From the NCBI GenBank assembly GCA_951394045.1, contig OX595985.1, positions 3,162,001-3,226,000 on the forward strand: 64,000 bases of DNA. The letters are read 5' to 3'. The notes below the pieces were generated by a model. The model was not told where the DNA came from. It made no database searches and worked only from the letters and a program-made list of their open reading frames with translations. This document shows, in pieces, positions 53,870 to 64,000 of this stretch. The DNA comes from Nitzschia sp. DOCU1. Its lineage: Eukaryota; Bacillariophyta; Bacillariophyceae; Bacillariales; Bacillariaceae. Each line of letters begins with the position of its first letter. Position 1 is the stretch's first letter. The position numbers and the translations under genes are program-made.

Positions 53870-56800
53870 CGGGGACGGGTTGGGCTCTCTGATGCATGGA
53901 ACTACATGAAGGTACACGTAATGTATATAACACGGATTATTCTGTGTATACTCGTGACCTTATTTGTTATCATGTTGGGCCTAACCCCGATGATGCAAGA
54001 CGCGATGGCAAGCCCAAGGCATGGGTATGCACATACCTACGTACCGAAGGCAAGAAGGTGGAATCGCCTACGGGCGATGCAAGTTCTGCTCATAGCTATG
54101 CTCACTCAGTGGAGTCAGCGATGGACTCCATGGGAAACGACTTGGCATGAGTACAAAGCAAGATGTGCTAGGAGGAGGTGGCATCAACAGGCGATCAAGG
54201 TAGCTACCTTACTAAGGGAAGGGACACCGACCACTAACTACAAGGCGCAATGGTGGTGCCGACTACCTCCCTGGCACGGATCAAGACGACTAAATGTCGA
54301 ACAAGTTCTCTCTGATACCAGGACGAATTCAGAGGGAGAAAGGATTCGAGTGAACGTGGCGCACTTCGATACCGACGCCGAATCAAGATCGATAGGAATC
54401 GACAATCGGTGCAGTGCATGCATATCGCACGACATCAACTACTTCGATGGACCACTTCGAAAGGTCAACCGTGTGATCAAAGGATTCAGGGGACAGAATA
54501 CCTACGAGGTGTACCAAGGAACCATAGTCTGGCATTGGTACGATAACGACGGACAGATTCACAAATTCCGGATTCCGAATTCCTACTATGTCCCCAAAGG
54601 ACACGTACGACTACTCAGCCCTCAGCACTGGGCGCGAACGCAACTGGGTTCCAAGATCAAGCATGCAGCGGGTACAGGTGAGACTACTACGGCGACCAAA
54701 TCTACTCTCTTCTGGAACAATGGCGCAAACCAACTCGACGTCATAATCAGCGAGCGAGATAACTGCGCCACCTTCTACTTGGCACCAGGTTTCAACAAGT
54801 TCGCGCTATTCTGCCAGGAGTGCAGGATTGACTACAACGAATCGATTGAGTCACCAATCCGCGCATGCGACACGCAAGTCGTCAGCGACGACGAAGACGA
54901 CGACATCGACGTCACCGAATCCCCCGACCGGACGACGGTCAAACGCAAACCGACCTTTTGGTCACGACTAACTGGACTGCCAATCGGACGGCGACGCGCT
55001 CAGGAGGAGGCACAGGACGATGCCGAAGCTCCTACTACGACGAATTTCAATTTGAATGGACCTACGCGATCTGATACCAAACCACCAGTGGTAATCGAGG
55101 AGGAGGAGGATCGGCAGCCTACAACAGCGGCCTCTGAGTTACTACGATACCACCACCGTTTTGGCCACGTCAGCTTCGCGAAACTTCAGAACATGGCTAA
55201 GCAAAATATCATCCCAAGACGACTAGCTGAATGTCAAGTACCAGCATGCAGTGCGTGTCTATTCGCCAAAGCTACAAGACGACAGTGGCGCTCGAAGCGA
55301 AGGCGAGATTGGACTTCTACGAATAACGCGACTGCACCAGGACAAGTCATATCAGTTGACCAACTTGTCTCGCCGACACCGGGACTCATTGCGCAAATGA
55401 CTGGAAAGCTGACAACGAAGCGATACCGTTATGCAACGGTTTATGTCGATCAATACTCAGGACTGTCCTATGTTTACTTACAGAAGACGGCCGACGCAGA
55501 TGAAACAATAGCCGGTAAGAAGGCGTTTGAAGCATATGCGAGCCAATTTGGAGTTAAGGTGTTGGCATACCACGCGGACAACGGAATCTTCCGAGCCAAT
55601 AAATGGGTAGATGAATGCCGAGCAAATCGGCAGACGCTCACATTTGCGGGAGTCAACGCACACCATTCGAACGGACTGGCGGAAAGACGCATACGGTCGC
55701 TGCAAGACCTAACAAGGTCGCAGCTCATACATATGGACAGACGATGGAGAACGCAGGCAACGGTGAACTTATGGCCCTACGCGCTACGAATGTCCTGTGA
55801 GGCCATTAATGAGACGCCCAACTTAAAGCGCAAGGACGGGCTATCCCCACTGCAATTATTCTCAGGGTCATCAGTCCAGACCAACACTAAACACTGGATG
55901 CCATTCGGATGTCCGGTCTATGTGTTGGAGAACGCTCTCCAGGCAGGAAGAGGAATACACCATAAGTGGGAGTACCGATCGAAGGAAAGGTATATATCTT
56001 GGTAGGTCACCATACCATGGAAGGAATGTGGCACTGGTACTGGATCGAATGACAGGACTGGTATCGCCGCAATTCCACGTGGCATTCGACCCAAGCTTTC
56101 GAACAGTGAGGGAAGACGAGTTCCACACCACCTGGCAACAGAAGGCCGGTTTCCTTGCAACGAAGAAGACGGCGTCATCAGCAAAGAAGAAACGCCCTTC
56201 ATCAGAGTCTATATTCAAGAGAAACGAGGTACTACAGGAGCCAGAGGGAGCCCTAGCTAAGGAAACCTCGACTACTTCGAGGCCAGCTAAGAGGCGTAAG
56301 ACGTCGGATCCAGCTAGTGAAGCTGAAGTCCCTGCCACGAACAAAGAGGCAGGGAATACTCGAGTACATGCCAATGATAGTCACTTGGCGACACAAGAAG
56401 ACTCTAAAAGACCAGATCAGTCTGGCCGTCAGCAGGAACGAACGACGACGGACAACGAACCGAACGTGACGTCCGACAACGGACAACCAGCAGACGAATC
56501 CCGAGCCGACGGGACCCAGCAGACTACTCCGACGCAGATCATCGAAGCGATGATGGCTGAACTATCCAGGGCCACTGCAGGGGATATAAAAGGCGAAATA
56601 TTTGTTCTACAGGCGATGTTTCCTAACTACGCAGGATCGCCGGAACTAGACCCACTCCAAGTTTTCAAGGCAACGGCGGATCCGGATACCATGTACCACC
56701 ATCAGGCGATGAAGGAACCGGATGTGGCGCAGTTCAAGAAAGCGATGCAGAAGGAATGGGACGATCAACTACAAAATGGAAACTTCACGGTCATTCATAG

Positions 56801-58286
56801 ATCGGAAGTTCGAGAGGGAGTACCAGTACTTCCTGCCGTGTGGCAAATGAAGCGCAAGCGTGACATTCGAACGAGACAAATCAAGAAGTACAACGCACGA
56901 CTCAACGTCGATGGTTCACGGATGAAGTACGGACAGCATTATGACCAAACATATGCCCCTGTCGCAAGCTGGAATTCCATTAGGACCTTATTGATACTTT
57001 CTGCGCTCCACAATTGGCACACGCGGCAAATTGATTACGTGCTGGCTTTTCCCCAAGCGCCCGTCGAGAGGGAGATCTACATGGAGATACCACGAGGATT
57101 CAGTATTCGAGAAGGGAACACCAAGGACTTTGTATTGCGACTACATAGGAATGTCTATGGACAAAAGCAATCAAGTCGTGTATGGTATAAGTACCTTTCG
57201 GACATTCTCATCAACAAGGTGGGATTCAAACGATCCGAAGTCGATGAGTGCGTGTTCTATCGCGGCAATGTGATGAACGTACTTTACACCGACGATTCGA
57301 TCCTCGCTGGACCCGACCTCGATGAGGTGAACAAGGCGATAGAGGACATCAAGCGCGCCAAACTCAACATCACGATCGAAGGTGATATCCAAGACTTTCT
57401 AGGCGTCAACATTGACAGGAAACCAGATGGGTCGATTCATTTGACTCAACCTCACTTAATCGATCAAATCATCCAGGACCTCAAGATGCCGGAGAACACG
57501 GGTACGCGAACGACACCAGCTGCATCATCAAAATTATTGTCAAGACATTCCAAATCGGAGGACTTCGACAACTCGTTTAATTATCGATCAGTCATCGGTA
57601 AGTTGAATTATCTCGAAAAGGGTTCTCGACCAGACATTGCATACATAACACATCAATGCGCGAGATTCTCCACATGCCCTAAGAAGGAGCATGGAGAAGC
57701 GATACGCTGGGTTGCACGTTATCTGAAGGGAACAAGGGATAAAGGAATGATTCTGAAACCAACGGCAGAACGCGGGTTGGAAGTCTTTGTCGACGCAGAT
57801 TTTGCAGGCAACTGGGATCAAGAAGAAACAGATGACCGAGATACGGCACGATCCAGACATGGCTACCTAATTATGTATGCCGGATGCCCAATCCTCTGGA
57901 AATCGCAACTTCAAACGGAAGTAGCACTATCAAGCACGGAAAGCGAATACACGGGCAATTCCTACGCGCTACGAGACGCTATTCCAATCATCAGCCTATT
58001 TAAGGAAATGCTAAACGAAGGCATACCAATCGACGCGACGGCAGCAAGGGTACATTGCAGGGTATTCGAGGACAATACTGGAGCATTGGAGATTGCGAAG
58101 GTAGCAAAGTTCCGACCAAGAACGAAGCACCTTAACTGCAGGCTACACCACTTCAGATCATACGTCGACAATGGCGAGATCTCAATCCACAAGATTGATA
58201 CCTTGGATCAACCAGCAGACCTATTGACGAAGCCGCTGAACGAAGATGCTGTAGCAAAGTTCCGAAAGATCATAATGGGTTGGTAG
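53870..58286 (+). pseudogene. copia-2 Pol: protease, integrase, RT, RNase H, with one frameshift
   Basis: Open from the Gag stop. Protease IGIDNRCSACISHD; integrase zinc-binding HHRFGH ... CSACLFAKA; integrase core VDQLVSPT, YHADNGIF and SNGLAERRIRSL. At about 55989 one extra A breaks the frame, which otherwise would run from EYRSKE into GIYLGRSPYHG. The rest lies in the next frame to TAG at 58286: reverse transcriptase (IDYVLAFPQAPVE, VLYTDDSILAG) and RNase H (VFVDADFAGN, STESEYTGN, FEDNTGALEIAK, PADLLTKPL). A second open frame at 53896-54150 overlaps the start of Pol and may be the original one there. The copy is otherwise intact. Confidence 0.88.
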
Positions 58287-58321
58287 GAGGCGACTCGACT
58301 CATGGCAATCAAAAGAGGGAG

Positions 58322-58646
58322 TGTTCGATTACGGCGATTCGAATGAATGGTTTGAAGGCCATTCGGACGAGTCGACTAGTGACTCGAATCGACTGGGTCT
58401 CACGACTCAGTACTATTCGCAGAACGACTAGGATCCGGAAGAGAGCTAGTCTTGCGGAAGCGACAAGATCGTAAAGACTTCCGTCAAGACTCAGACTAGC
58501 TTCCGCAAGATCAGAAAATGCACGATCGAAAGATCGCAAGATTACAAAGTAGAGGCTCAAATGAGCTCATAATAATAAAGTAATACTAAGAACCAAACGT
58601 TCTAAAAGCAAGCCCATAACCTGTTTACGAACCGGTTATTTTAACA
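58322..58646 (+). repeat. copia-2 3' LTR (325 bp)
   Basis: Pairs with 51946-52270. Confidence 0.93.
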
Positions 58647-58950
58647 ACTCCTGGAACCAGATCCCATAACCCATACTTGCAAGGGAAACGTTCAGAAGGT
58701 AGAAACTGTGTGGCCTTTAATCCCCATCAAGCAGCCAACCCTGAGAGTCGAGTTCAATCTACCAAGAACTGCAAATGAGCAACAGTCCTTTTTCCTCAAG
58801 ACCCAAGCCCTCGGGATCGATAGAGCAGTGGTGCTGGAGAATTGTTGTGGAGGAACCTTTTGCGACAGGCAGAAACCTGCTGAGGATCGTTGTGGCTGCT
58901 AGTCTCAATCATCAGTAGGGGGGTCCTGTGTCATTAGAGTCACACTTGAA

Positions 58951-59310
58951 ATGGCTGCCAACGGTATGACAGTATCTGCAGATTTCTCTTCCTGGAAATT
59001 CACCCAGCTACCCTTTAAGCACAATACGATGGTTGCAGCACTGTCTGGTCATGTAATATGTGCCAACATTTCCAGGGTGCGATTAGGTTTCAAGGCCATG
59101 GTGAATTACGTCAACAACAAAGAAGGATGGGCCATTATTGGTTGGTACAGATTGAGTGAGACCAGAGATGGAAGAGAGGATGCAGACGGTACTAATTTGT
59201 CAGAAATGGTCCAGTATCATCCAATTTCAGTCTATCCTATTAACCCAGCGGACCTACTGGCATTTCAGCAGAGTGACGAAGCTATAAATCCGCTGGCATT
59301 TGGAATCTGA
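58951..59310 (+). CDS. small unrecognised protein, 119 residues
   Basis: ATG at 58951, TGA at 59310. MAANGMTVSADFSSWKFTQL, then HVICANISRVRLGFKAMVNYV and ending INPLAFGI. Compact globular look, no known motif. It follows the split gene by 51 bp on the same strand, so the two may belong to one unit. Confidence 0.5.
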   Translation: MAANGMTVSADFSSWKFTQLPFKHNTMVAALSGHVICANISRVRLGFKAMVNYVNNKEGWAIIGWYRLSETRDGREDADGTNLSEMVQYHPISVYPINPADLLAFQQSDEAINPLAFGI

Positions 59311-59435
59311 GATGGTTGTGAGATAGTAGAAATTGGATTCTTAATGTTAATTTTGTATTGAGTGCCACAAACATGCTTTGGCATGCTGCACTCTACTAGT
59401 AGAGAGAGACCGGTAGTTAACTCTCTATGATCTAC

Positions 59436-59870
59436 CTAGGCATCACCAAACACTGCATGGGGCTGCTCATCAGGAGAATCCTCCACAATTTTGAGACCAA
59501 GTTTCTTGGCTGTGGTCCCATCTTCCACCAACATGTCCAGGCAGAGCACCATGGTTCCATCAATTTTCTGGAACAGCTCGTTGCGGGTGAAAGTCCCGGT
59601 GAGGCACTTGTGGGGCAAATCGATGGTCGCAGTGAACCAGGGCCAGCCACCAGATGAAGGGTGCAACCTTTGCAGAGTATCCAAGTAGGCAGATACACGG
59701 ATGTGATTTTTCTGCTCAAGGGGATTCATGTCTTTCAACATGTCCCCATGAATTGCCGTAGCGTTCCCCATAAGAGGGGGCATTTGAACCGCAATCCATA
59801 GTTCAGCCAAATCATCGGGGTTGACGAAGTATTTCAGCCCTCCACATATCCGTGCCTGAAGGGAGAACAA
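59436..59870 (-). CDS. unrecognised protein or terminal exon
   Basis: About 144 residues, TAG at 59436. No ATG at the upstream end; a CCCTTCAG splice-acceptor-like sequence sits at 59857-59864 (minus sense) with a GTATGT donor-like site about 55 nt earlier, so this may be a last exon whose first exon is short or lost. Contains PPLMGNATAIHGDMLKDMNP and GTFTRNELFQKIDG. No family recognised. Confidence 0.45.
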   Translation of the reverse strand: MFSLQARICGGLKYFVNPDDLAELWIAVQMPPLMGNATAIHGDMLKDMNPLEQKNHIRVSAYLDTLQRLHPSSGGWPWFTATIDLPHKCLTGTFTRNELFQKIDGTMVLCLDMLVEDGTTAKKLGLKIVEDSPDEQPHAVFGDA

Positions 59871-60638
59871 TCACTGCATACTGAACAAGCTGGTTGTTAT
59901 GTTTAACATACCCAGTGATGGCTGGGAAATGTGTCAAAACCACTATTCCCCCTAAATTAACAGTTCCCCTTTTGTTAACCGTTGCCCCCTAAGCTCTCCG
60001 ATTTTTTAGTTTACCGCACTACTGTAATTTTTGCATTATAAGACCCATTAAAAGGAGAGAATCAAACGAAGAAATTCGGTATTCTTACACACATTTCTCA
60101 GATTAAGTCAGTTACTTAGAATATGAAAATACATTATTTCTCAGAGTCGAAGGCTTACTTAGGAGAGGGGGTCTGAACTTATGGGGGGTCAAAACATACA
60201 AAAAGTACGGTAGCTGTTTGCTGAGGTGGCGCGAGAAAATACCGTCCCCATAAGTGCAGTCCCGTTTTGATACACAGGCAAAACTTTGATACACTAGGAA
60301 TCGAGAAATATTTCTACGGAAATCATAAGTAGATTTTGTACTGAGTGCACCAATCCGACAAAGTTGTAGGATATGCTTTCTAGGTATAAACCATATCTAC
60401 GAAAAATGCGCGTGCCAAACCGACAACTTTGTGGGTTCGGCACGCGCGCACCTACATCTCATGCTAGCCCTACCCACAATGTTGTGGGTTCTATCAATAT
60501 CAATTTTATATCTTATTATAGTGGTGTGCCGTAGGCACAGCCACTTTGGAGCTACGGTAGCTAGTCGTAACACCTGGGGGAGGGGGTTAAGGGTTCGGGG
60601 TATCGGAAGGTTTTTGGGTGATCGGAAAGGGGGGGAAG
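59871..60638. other. intergenic region
   Basis: AT-rich. A hairpin at 60407-60447 has arms GCGCGTGCCAAACC and GGTTCGGCACGCGC. No gene recognised. Part of it may be the 3' untranslated end of the LINE at 60639. Confidence 0.5.
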
Positions 60639-62450
60639 TTATTCAGGGGGACCAGGGAAGAAGTCTCGGATGGATCTTTGGTTGGACGTTGAAGTGCGCC
60701 ATCGGGAATGTTTGTGATGAGGACTTGGCCCCCTGGCCAAATCGGTTAGCTCTAGTTGTCGAGGATTCCGGGTGAAGCTAACCCTAACCCTTACTGGCGG
60801 ATCGGATGCTAGTGGTGATGACCGGTTGGTATTGTCGTAAGTACAGGGTGAGTTGGCCAGAGGTGGCTGTTTCGAGCTTTTCGTCAAGGTTGTGGAAAAA
60901 GTATTGGTTGCGATGTTCGGGAAGGACGAGGTGGCGCTTTTGATGGAGCATACGGGTACGTGTGACGAGTTCTTGGTGCTTGTTGGGTGAAGTCGCGGAT
61001 TTTGCATGAGCGTGTAGGTTGTCGAGGTGGATTTGCCAGAAAATTGTCATTTCTTGCCATACGATCTTAACAAGGCGCGAGGGTCCGAAGTGGCAGTAGT
61101 GAATTGTGGGGTATGGTCAGTGTCGATGCATTCGATGAAGAATTCGAGCTCGCTTTCGTCGGAAGAGTCACCGGATTCCTGAAAATACCGATCGTCCGCT
61201 TCTTGACTGAGTCGGGACATAGCGTGTTGGTGGGTCATGGTCTCCAATGCTCTGCGCCACTCCGTGGCAAGAAAGCCTCTTGGAAAAAGTCTCCAGCCAA
61301 TTGCTTTTTGAGCAGGGCCTATGACTGGATGTAAATTGGTGGGGTCTCCGCCTTGAAGCCAAGTATTGAGTGCGGGCAGTATCGCGCTTGATCAAGCCAG
61401 CATTGTCGCTGATGGCCTGAATTCGTAGGGTGGCGGGAAAGGAAAGTCCTGTGTAACGAGTCAGGTGAAGTAGCAGCCGAAGGCCGGAAAGCTGGCCAGT
61501 ACCTTCAGACGGAAAAGATGATGGTTCTCCGAAAGCCATGCCGCTATTCTCCACGAAGACATCGCCTCGATCTGTCCCAAGAACTACGCCAAAGCTCATG
61601 GTCGTGTCCGGTATAGAGCCACCATCCGAGACAAGAAGGATGGAGTCAGCAGGATCCATCGAGTTGATTGTGGCCATGATTTCGTGTGGTTCCAATATAA
61701 AGTGTAGGTCGGACAAGAGGGCTTGGTCCCAGGAGGGAAGAAGGCGAAGATAGTCGTCGAAGTTGCGAGACAATGGAGGCATTGCAGCCAATTGGACCGC
61801 AGGGGAATACTCGTGGATACGTAGGGAATTTGAGGTGATGCATTGGGCGTCGACCGGAGTCGAATCGCAAGTTGGTGTCCAGGTAGAGGCCTGGTGGCGG
61901 GTGAAGTCGCGGGAGTTTTGAATAAGACGGTATTCCCAATAACTCTGGCCTGACCACTGGTAAAGAAGTGGATACGGGCCATGGGTCAGGTACGTTTCGC
62001 GTCGCAGATGAAGCTGATCGCTGGTGTGTAGCCATCGTCCTAATTCGATATTTTCGCCAGAGCTCTTGTTGTCAAAGCACCATCGACGAAGGAGGCGTTA
62101 CCACCGACGGCGGATCTGATGGAGACTCGGCCGGCGCTGTAGAGTGATAATTTGTTGGGGATCGAACCAGAGAGGTCTCTCGCAGTCCCAAATGTGTGGC
62201 ATGATCTTGGTACCAGCAGCGTCGAAGAGGTCCGAAATTGTAACGACGTGGAGATAGAGTCGGCAATAATTCAGGATGCGGAGATCCTTGTCGTCAAATT
62301 CTTCAGAAGCAATGGCGGTGGACATGATGTGGAAGTCGCCGATGCGTTGCAACGGTGCAACGAATGTTTCATCGACTGCTAGTAACCGCGGAGAGAACGG
62401 ACGGCGAAGGGACCGGGGAACCCGGATCGAATTTCGAACTATCCCTTCTA
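60639..62450 (-). pseudogene. degenerate LINE (non-LTR retrotransposon) ORF2 3' part: RNase H and C-terminal domain
   Basis: Minus-strand coding remains spread over several frames. From right to left: the linker after RT (VDETFVAPLQRIGDFHIM, NYCRLYLHVVTISDLFDAAG, QRRPSLHQIRRRW); an RNase H domain (LLVSDGGS, SEGTGQLSGLRLLLH, AISDNAGLIKRD, supplying D, E and D); and a C-terminal domain (RNQYFFHNLDEKLE, LTLYLRQYQPVITTSIRSA). It ends QRSIRDFFPGPPE and TAA at 60639. The reverse transcriptase and endonuclease are absent, and several frameshifts break the rest. The right boundary is approximate. Confidence 0.78.
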
Positions 62451-62624
62451 CCGCCCTACTAAAAGGAAGAAGGGAGGAAGAGCTAGGAGAAGACTACGCT
62501 ACGTGTTGAACGACCACGACCATAAACTTTTTCTTCTTGCTATCGATAGCAAGAACTGGGAAGGAAAGCTTGATCCCAAGCCGACACTAGCAGACAAATA
62601 GTTTACGATTGATTAACTGTGATA
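62451..62624. other. leader region of the next gene
   Basis: Contains a 22-bp perfect palindrome (62534-62555, TTCTTGCTATCGATAGCAAG...). No LTR could be proven because its partner would be beyond the window. Confidence 0.4.
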
Positions 62625-64000
62625 ATGGTCCGTTTTGCTGAAGCCCCTGCCTCGCTAGCCGAGGCTCCTACCACTTACCATTCTCTTTACGAGAACGTCG
62701 ACTGGCGCGACGCTCGTTTCGGGGATCAAGGTGGTGTGTACCAACTCTTCAGTACTACCGACGAGACTACTTGGAAATCCGGAGCTGCGCTCTATGACGA
62801 AGTGAAACGTACCTGGGATGAGATGCCCCACGTATACGTTTCCGTTTCGAAGGACGTGGCGCCGGTGATCTTCTACCACCGCGCCATGGTGTTCCCCCAA
62901 GCCATGGGAAACCCAAACTCGCGTGAGTGGCACGACAAGGTCGTGATGTTCAAGATGGATGTCATCGGCGCCCAGGTACCTCCAGCCGTGTACTTGCCAG
63001 CTAAGCTGTTCGACGTACTTGGCGGCGATGTGAAGGTTCATCCGTGGGCCAACTACGTGTTGCATTACACGGAGAACGATGGCGCTGACGTCCCGCTTGA
63101 AGCTGTGCCCAACGATGCACCGGAAAGTGTCTTCGATACAGTGAGGACTCGCCACGGAATGTACCTGCCCCCTCAAGTCGCGTCCCACCTGTGCCGAGCT
63201 GAGCTCAAAGTAGGTCAGCTGATCGTCCAGCTTGAAGCCTATCTGCAGACTGTGGCGCCGGAACAGCGCACCAGCTTCTCCCCGATCAAGGACTGGTTGC
63301 GTGTTGTCGGCACTGCCGGGGGCCACGCCAGAGTGGAACGTGCTACGCCACCGACGGCTGTTAACATGGACGCCGAGTTGATGAATCGCTTGGTCACCAT
63401 TGTTAATTCTGACCTGCCCGCATGGAACCGCCCCGCGGTCGCGCCTGTGCCCAGTACTGCCGAACGTAGCCCCGTGGCTGGAAATGACACCAACGTCGAG
63501 ATGCTTCGGATCTGGGCGGAGATCATGGCCGCACAGCAACCTCAAGGACGCGCCGACGAAGGTGACGTAACCAAGAAACCCAGCAGCAAATGGAAGATTA
63601 CGCTGGCAACCTTGCTGAGTCTTACCCGTTGTGAAACGGAAGAACAGCTGCCCAGCCTCTATGGGGCAATGGCGAATGCCTGAAAGAGCGAAAGACGCGC
63701 GGTTCTCCAAGCACTCTTTGACACCACAGCCAACGAGTTGCACTACGAGACGCCCCTTGCCACCACCGAGATCTGGGGAACCCTCGAACGTCTGGAATTC
63801 CGTGCTCCCACGGATTACGTGCCTGAGCGTGGCATTAACCCGTTCTTGGTCCTCGCGGGCAACGAACGTGGCACCCAAGCGCGCCGCCTGTTAGAAGAAC
63901 AGCAGATGTTGCTGGAAGGTGGCTCGAACGCTGCTCAGCTCAGTGACGTTAGGGAACTGCAGAGGGCAAAGGCCATCTTGTTCCCTACGAGCGAAAGAGC
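62625..64000 (+). CDS. Gag-like or unknown long frame with one internal TGA, runs off the window
   Basis: From ATG 62625 (MVRFAEAPASLAEAP) the frame is open for 352 codons to TGA at 63681-63683, then open again in the same frame (KSERRAVLQALF ...) to the window end. The first part has WRDARFGDQGGVYQLF and DEMPHVYVSVSKDV, and a central Pro/Ala linker. The part after the TGA is helical with Leu/Glu/Gln-rich EEQQMLLEGG. No enzyme motif is visible. The style and an Ala/Pro-rich start resemble diatom retrotransposon Gag, but this is a guess. The TGA fits CGA to TGA mutation (Arg in NARKSERR) or a readthrough site. Confidence 0.5.

Larger units (their letters stand above)
51946..58646 (+). mobile_element. 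Ty1/copia element copia-2
   Basis: Two 325-bp LTRs (51946-52270 and 58322-58646, about two differences) start TGTTCG and end TTAACA. A 6-bp ACTCCT is duplicated at 51940-51945 and 58647-58652. A purine tract (AAAAGAGGGAG) precedes the 3' LTR. Gag (52310-53869) and Pol (53870-58286) share a frame across a TGA, and Pol has one later frameshift. It disrupts the gene at 51356-58899. Confidence 0.93.
51356..58899 (+). pseudogene. unrecognised gene split by copia-2
   Basis: From the ATG at 51356 (MPKVAKTGAKEMRTSL) to 51945, then, after removing copia-2 with one copy of its target duplication, from about 58653 to TAG at 58899. The join reads GNGFALLEPDPITHT in frame, so this was one gene of about 280 residues. 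The C-terminal part has paired Cys (ENCCGGTFCDRQ, DRCGC) that may bind metal. No family recognised. The next gene begins 51 bp downstream on the same strand. Confidence 0.75.

Noticed and set aside
53239..53917. Long minus-strand frames opposite copia-2 gag.
   Set aside because: Antisense of a gag with clear zinc-knuckle-like Cys and normal start context.
53896..54150. An 84-residue frame overlapping the start of copia-2 Pol as a separate gene.
   Set aside because: More likely the decayed or alternative original frame of the Pol N terminus; mentioned in the Pol entry instead.
62655..63878. A 407-codon minus-strand frame opposite the 62625 gene that is not broken by the TGA.
   Set aside because: His/Val/Gly-rich composition typical of antisense of a GC-biased gene. 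The plus frame has a good ATG context and continues to the window end. Kept in mind because the plus frame carries a TGA.

Overview
The window is a eukaryotic nuclear DNA segment made almost entirely of mobile elements. The mix points to a stramenopile alga, most likely a diatom: Ty1/copia elements with an Asp-Asn variant protease, chromodomain-free Ty3/gypsy elements, piggyBac elements with a C-terminal cysteine-rich domain, a LINE with RNase H, and GT-AG introns of about 60 nt. This is inference from family resemblance. No host housekeeping gene, rRNA or tRNA was recognised.

Positions 1-31981 are a set of nested insertions. The outermost is a piggyBac element (A, 23503-31326). A minus-strand Ty3/gypsy element (gypsy-1, from before position 1 to 23343) sits in the TTAA-spaced repeats at its left end. 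Gypsy-1's gag is split by a DNA transposon (2323-21892) with 14-bp terminal inverted repeats and a TA target duplication. That transposon carries a CACTA/Plavaka-like transposase (4573-8382), a spliced minus-strand gene (2870-4126) and a large minus-strand gene (8468-18855). The large gene is split by a young copia element (10940-17526, identical 200-bp LTRs), carries an internal TGA, and its 5' part is locally triplicated (17896-22176). A second, almost intact gypsy element (24227-29844) lies inside the piggyBac-A transposase gene. Piggybac A is followed at a shared TTAA by an internally deleted copy (A', 31323-31981).

Positions 31982-40314 hold palindromic repeats and piggyBac B (accessory gene 33317-34137, transposase 34227-36639). 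Piggybac B is truncated at its transposase N terminus by a third gypsy element (36640-40314), which runs into a 200-base assembly gap. In both piggyBac elements a small Cys-motif protein is encoded convergently just downstream of the transposase. It is the best candidate here for an undescribed functional unit.

Positions 40515-46345 hold a 1.9-kb element with perfect 135-bp inverted repeats, then a two-part gene whose second part joins a transposase-like domain to a DEDDy 3'-5' exonuclease, then a minisatellite. Positions 46346-59870 carry unrecognised genes, one of them interrupted by a 6.7-kb copia element (51946-58646). Positions 60639-62450 are the 3' end of a degenerate LINE. From 62625 to the window end runs a long reading frame with one internal TGA.

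A recurring theme is a single in-frame TGA separating two open frames. It occurs at gag/pol of one gypsy and one copia element (the copia one reads TGA-CGG, a known readthrough context) and inside two other long genes. At least one further TGA arose from CGA, as shown by comparison of the two gypsy copies.
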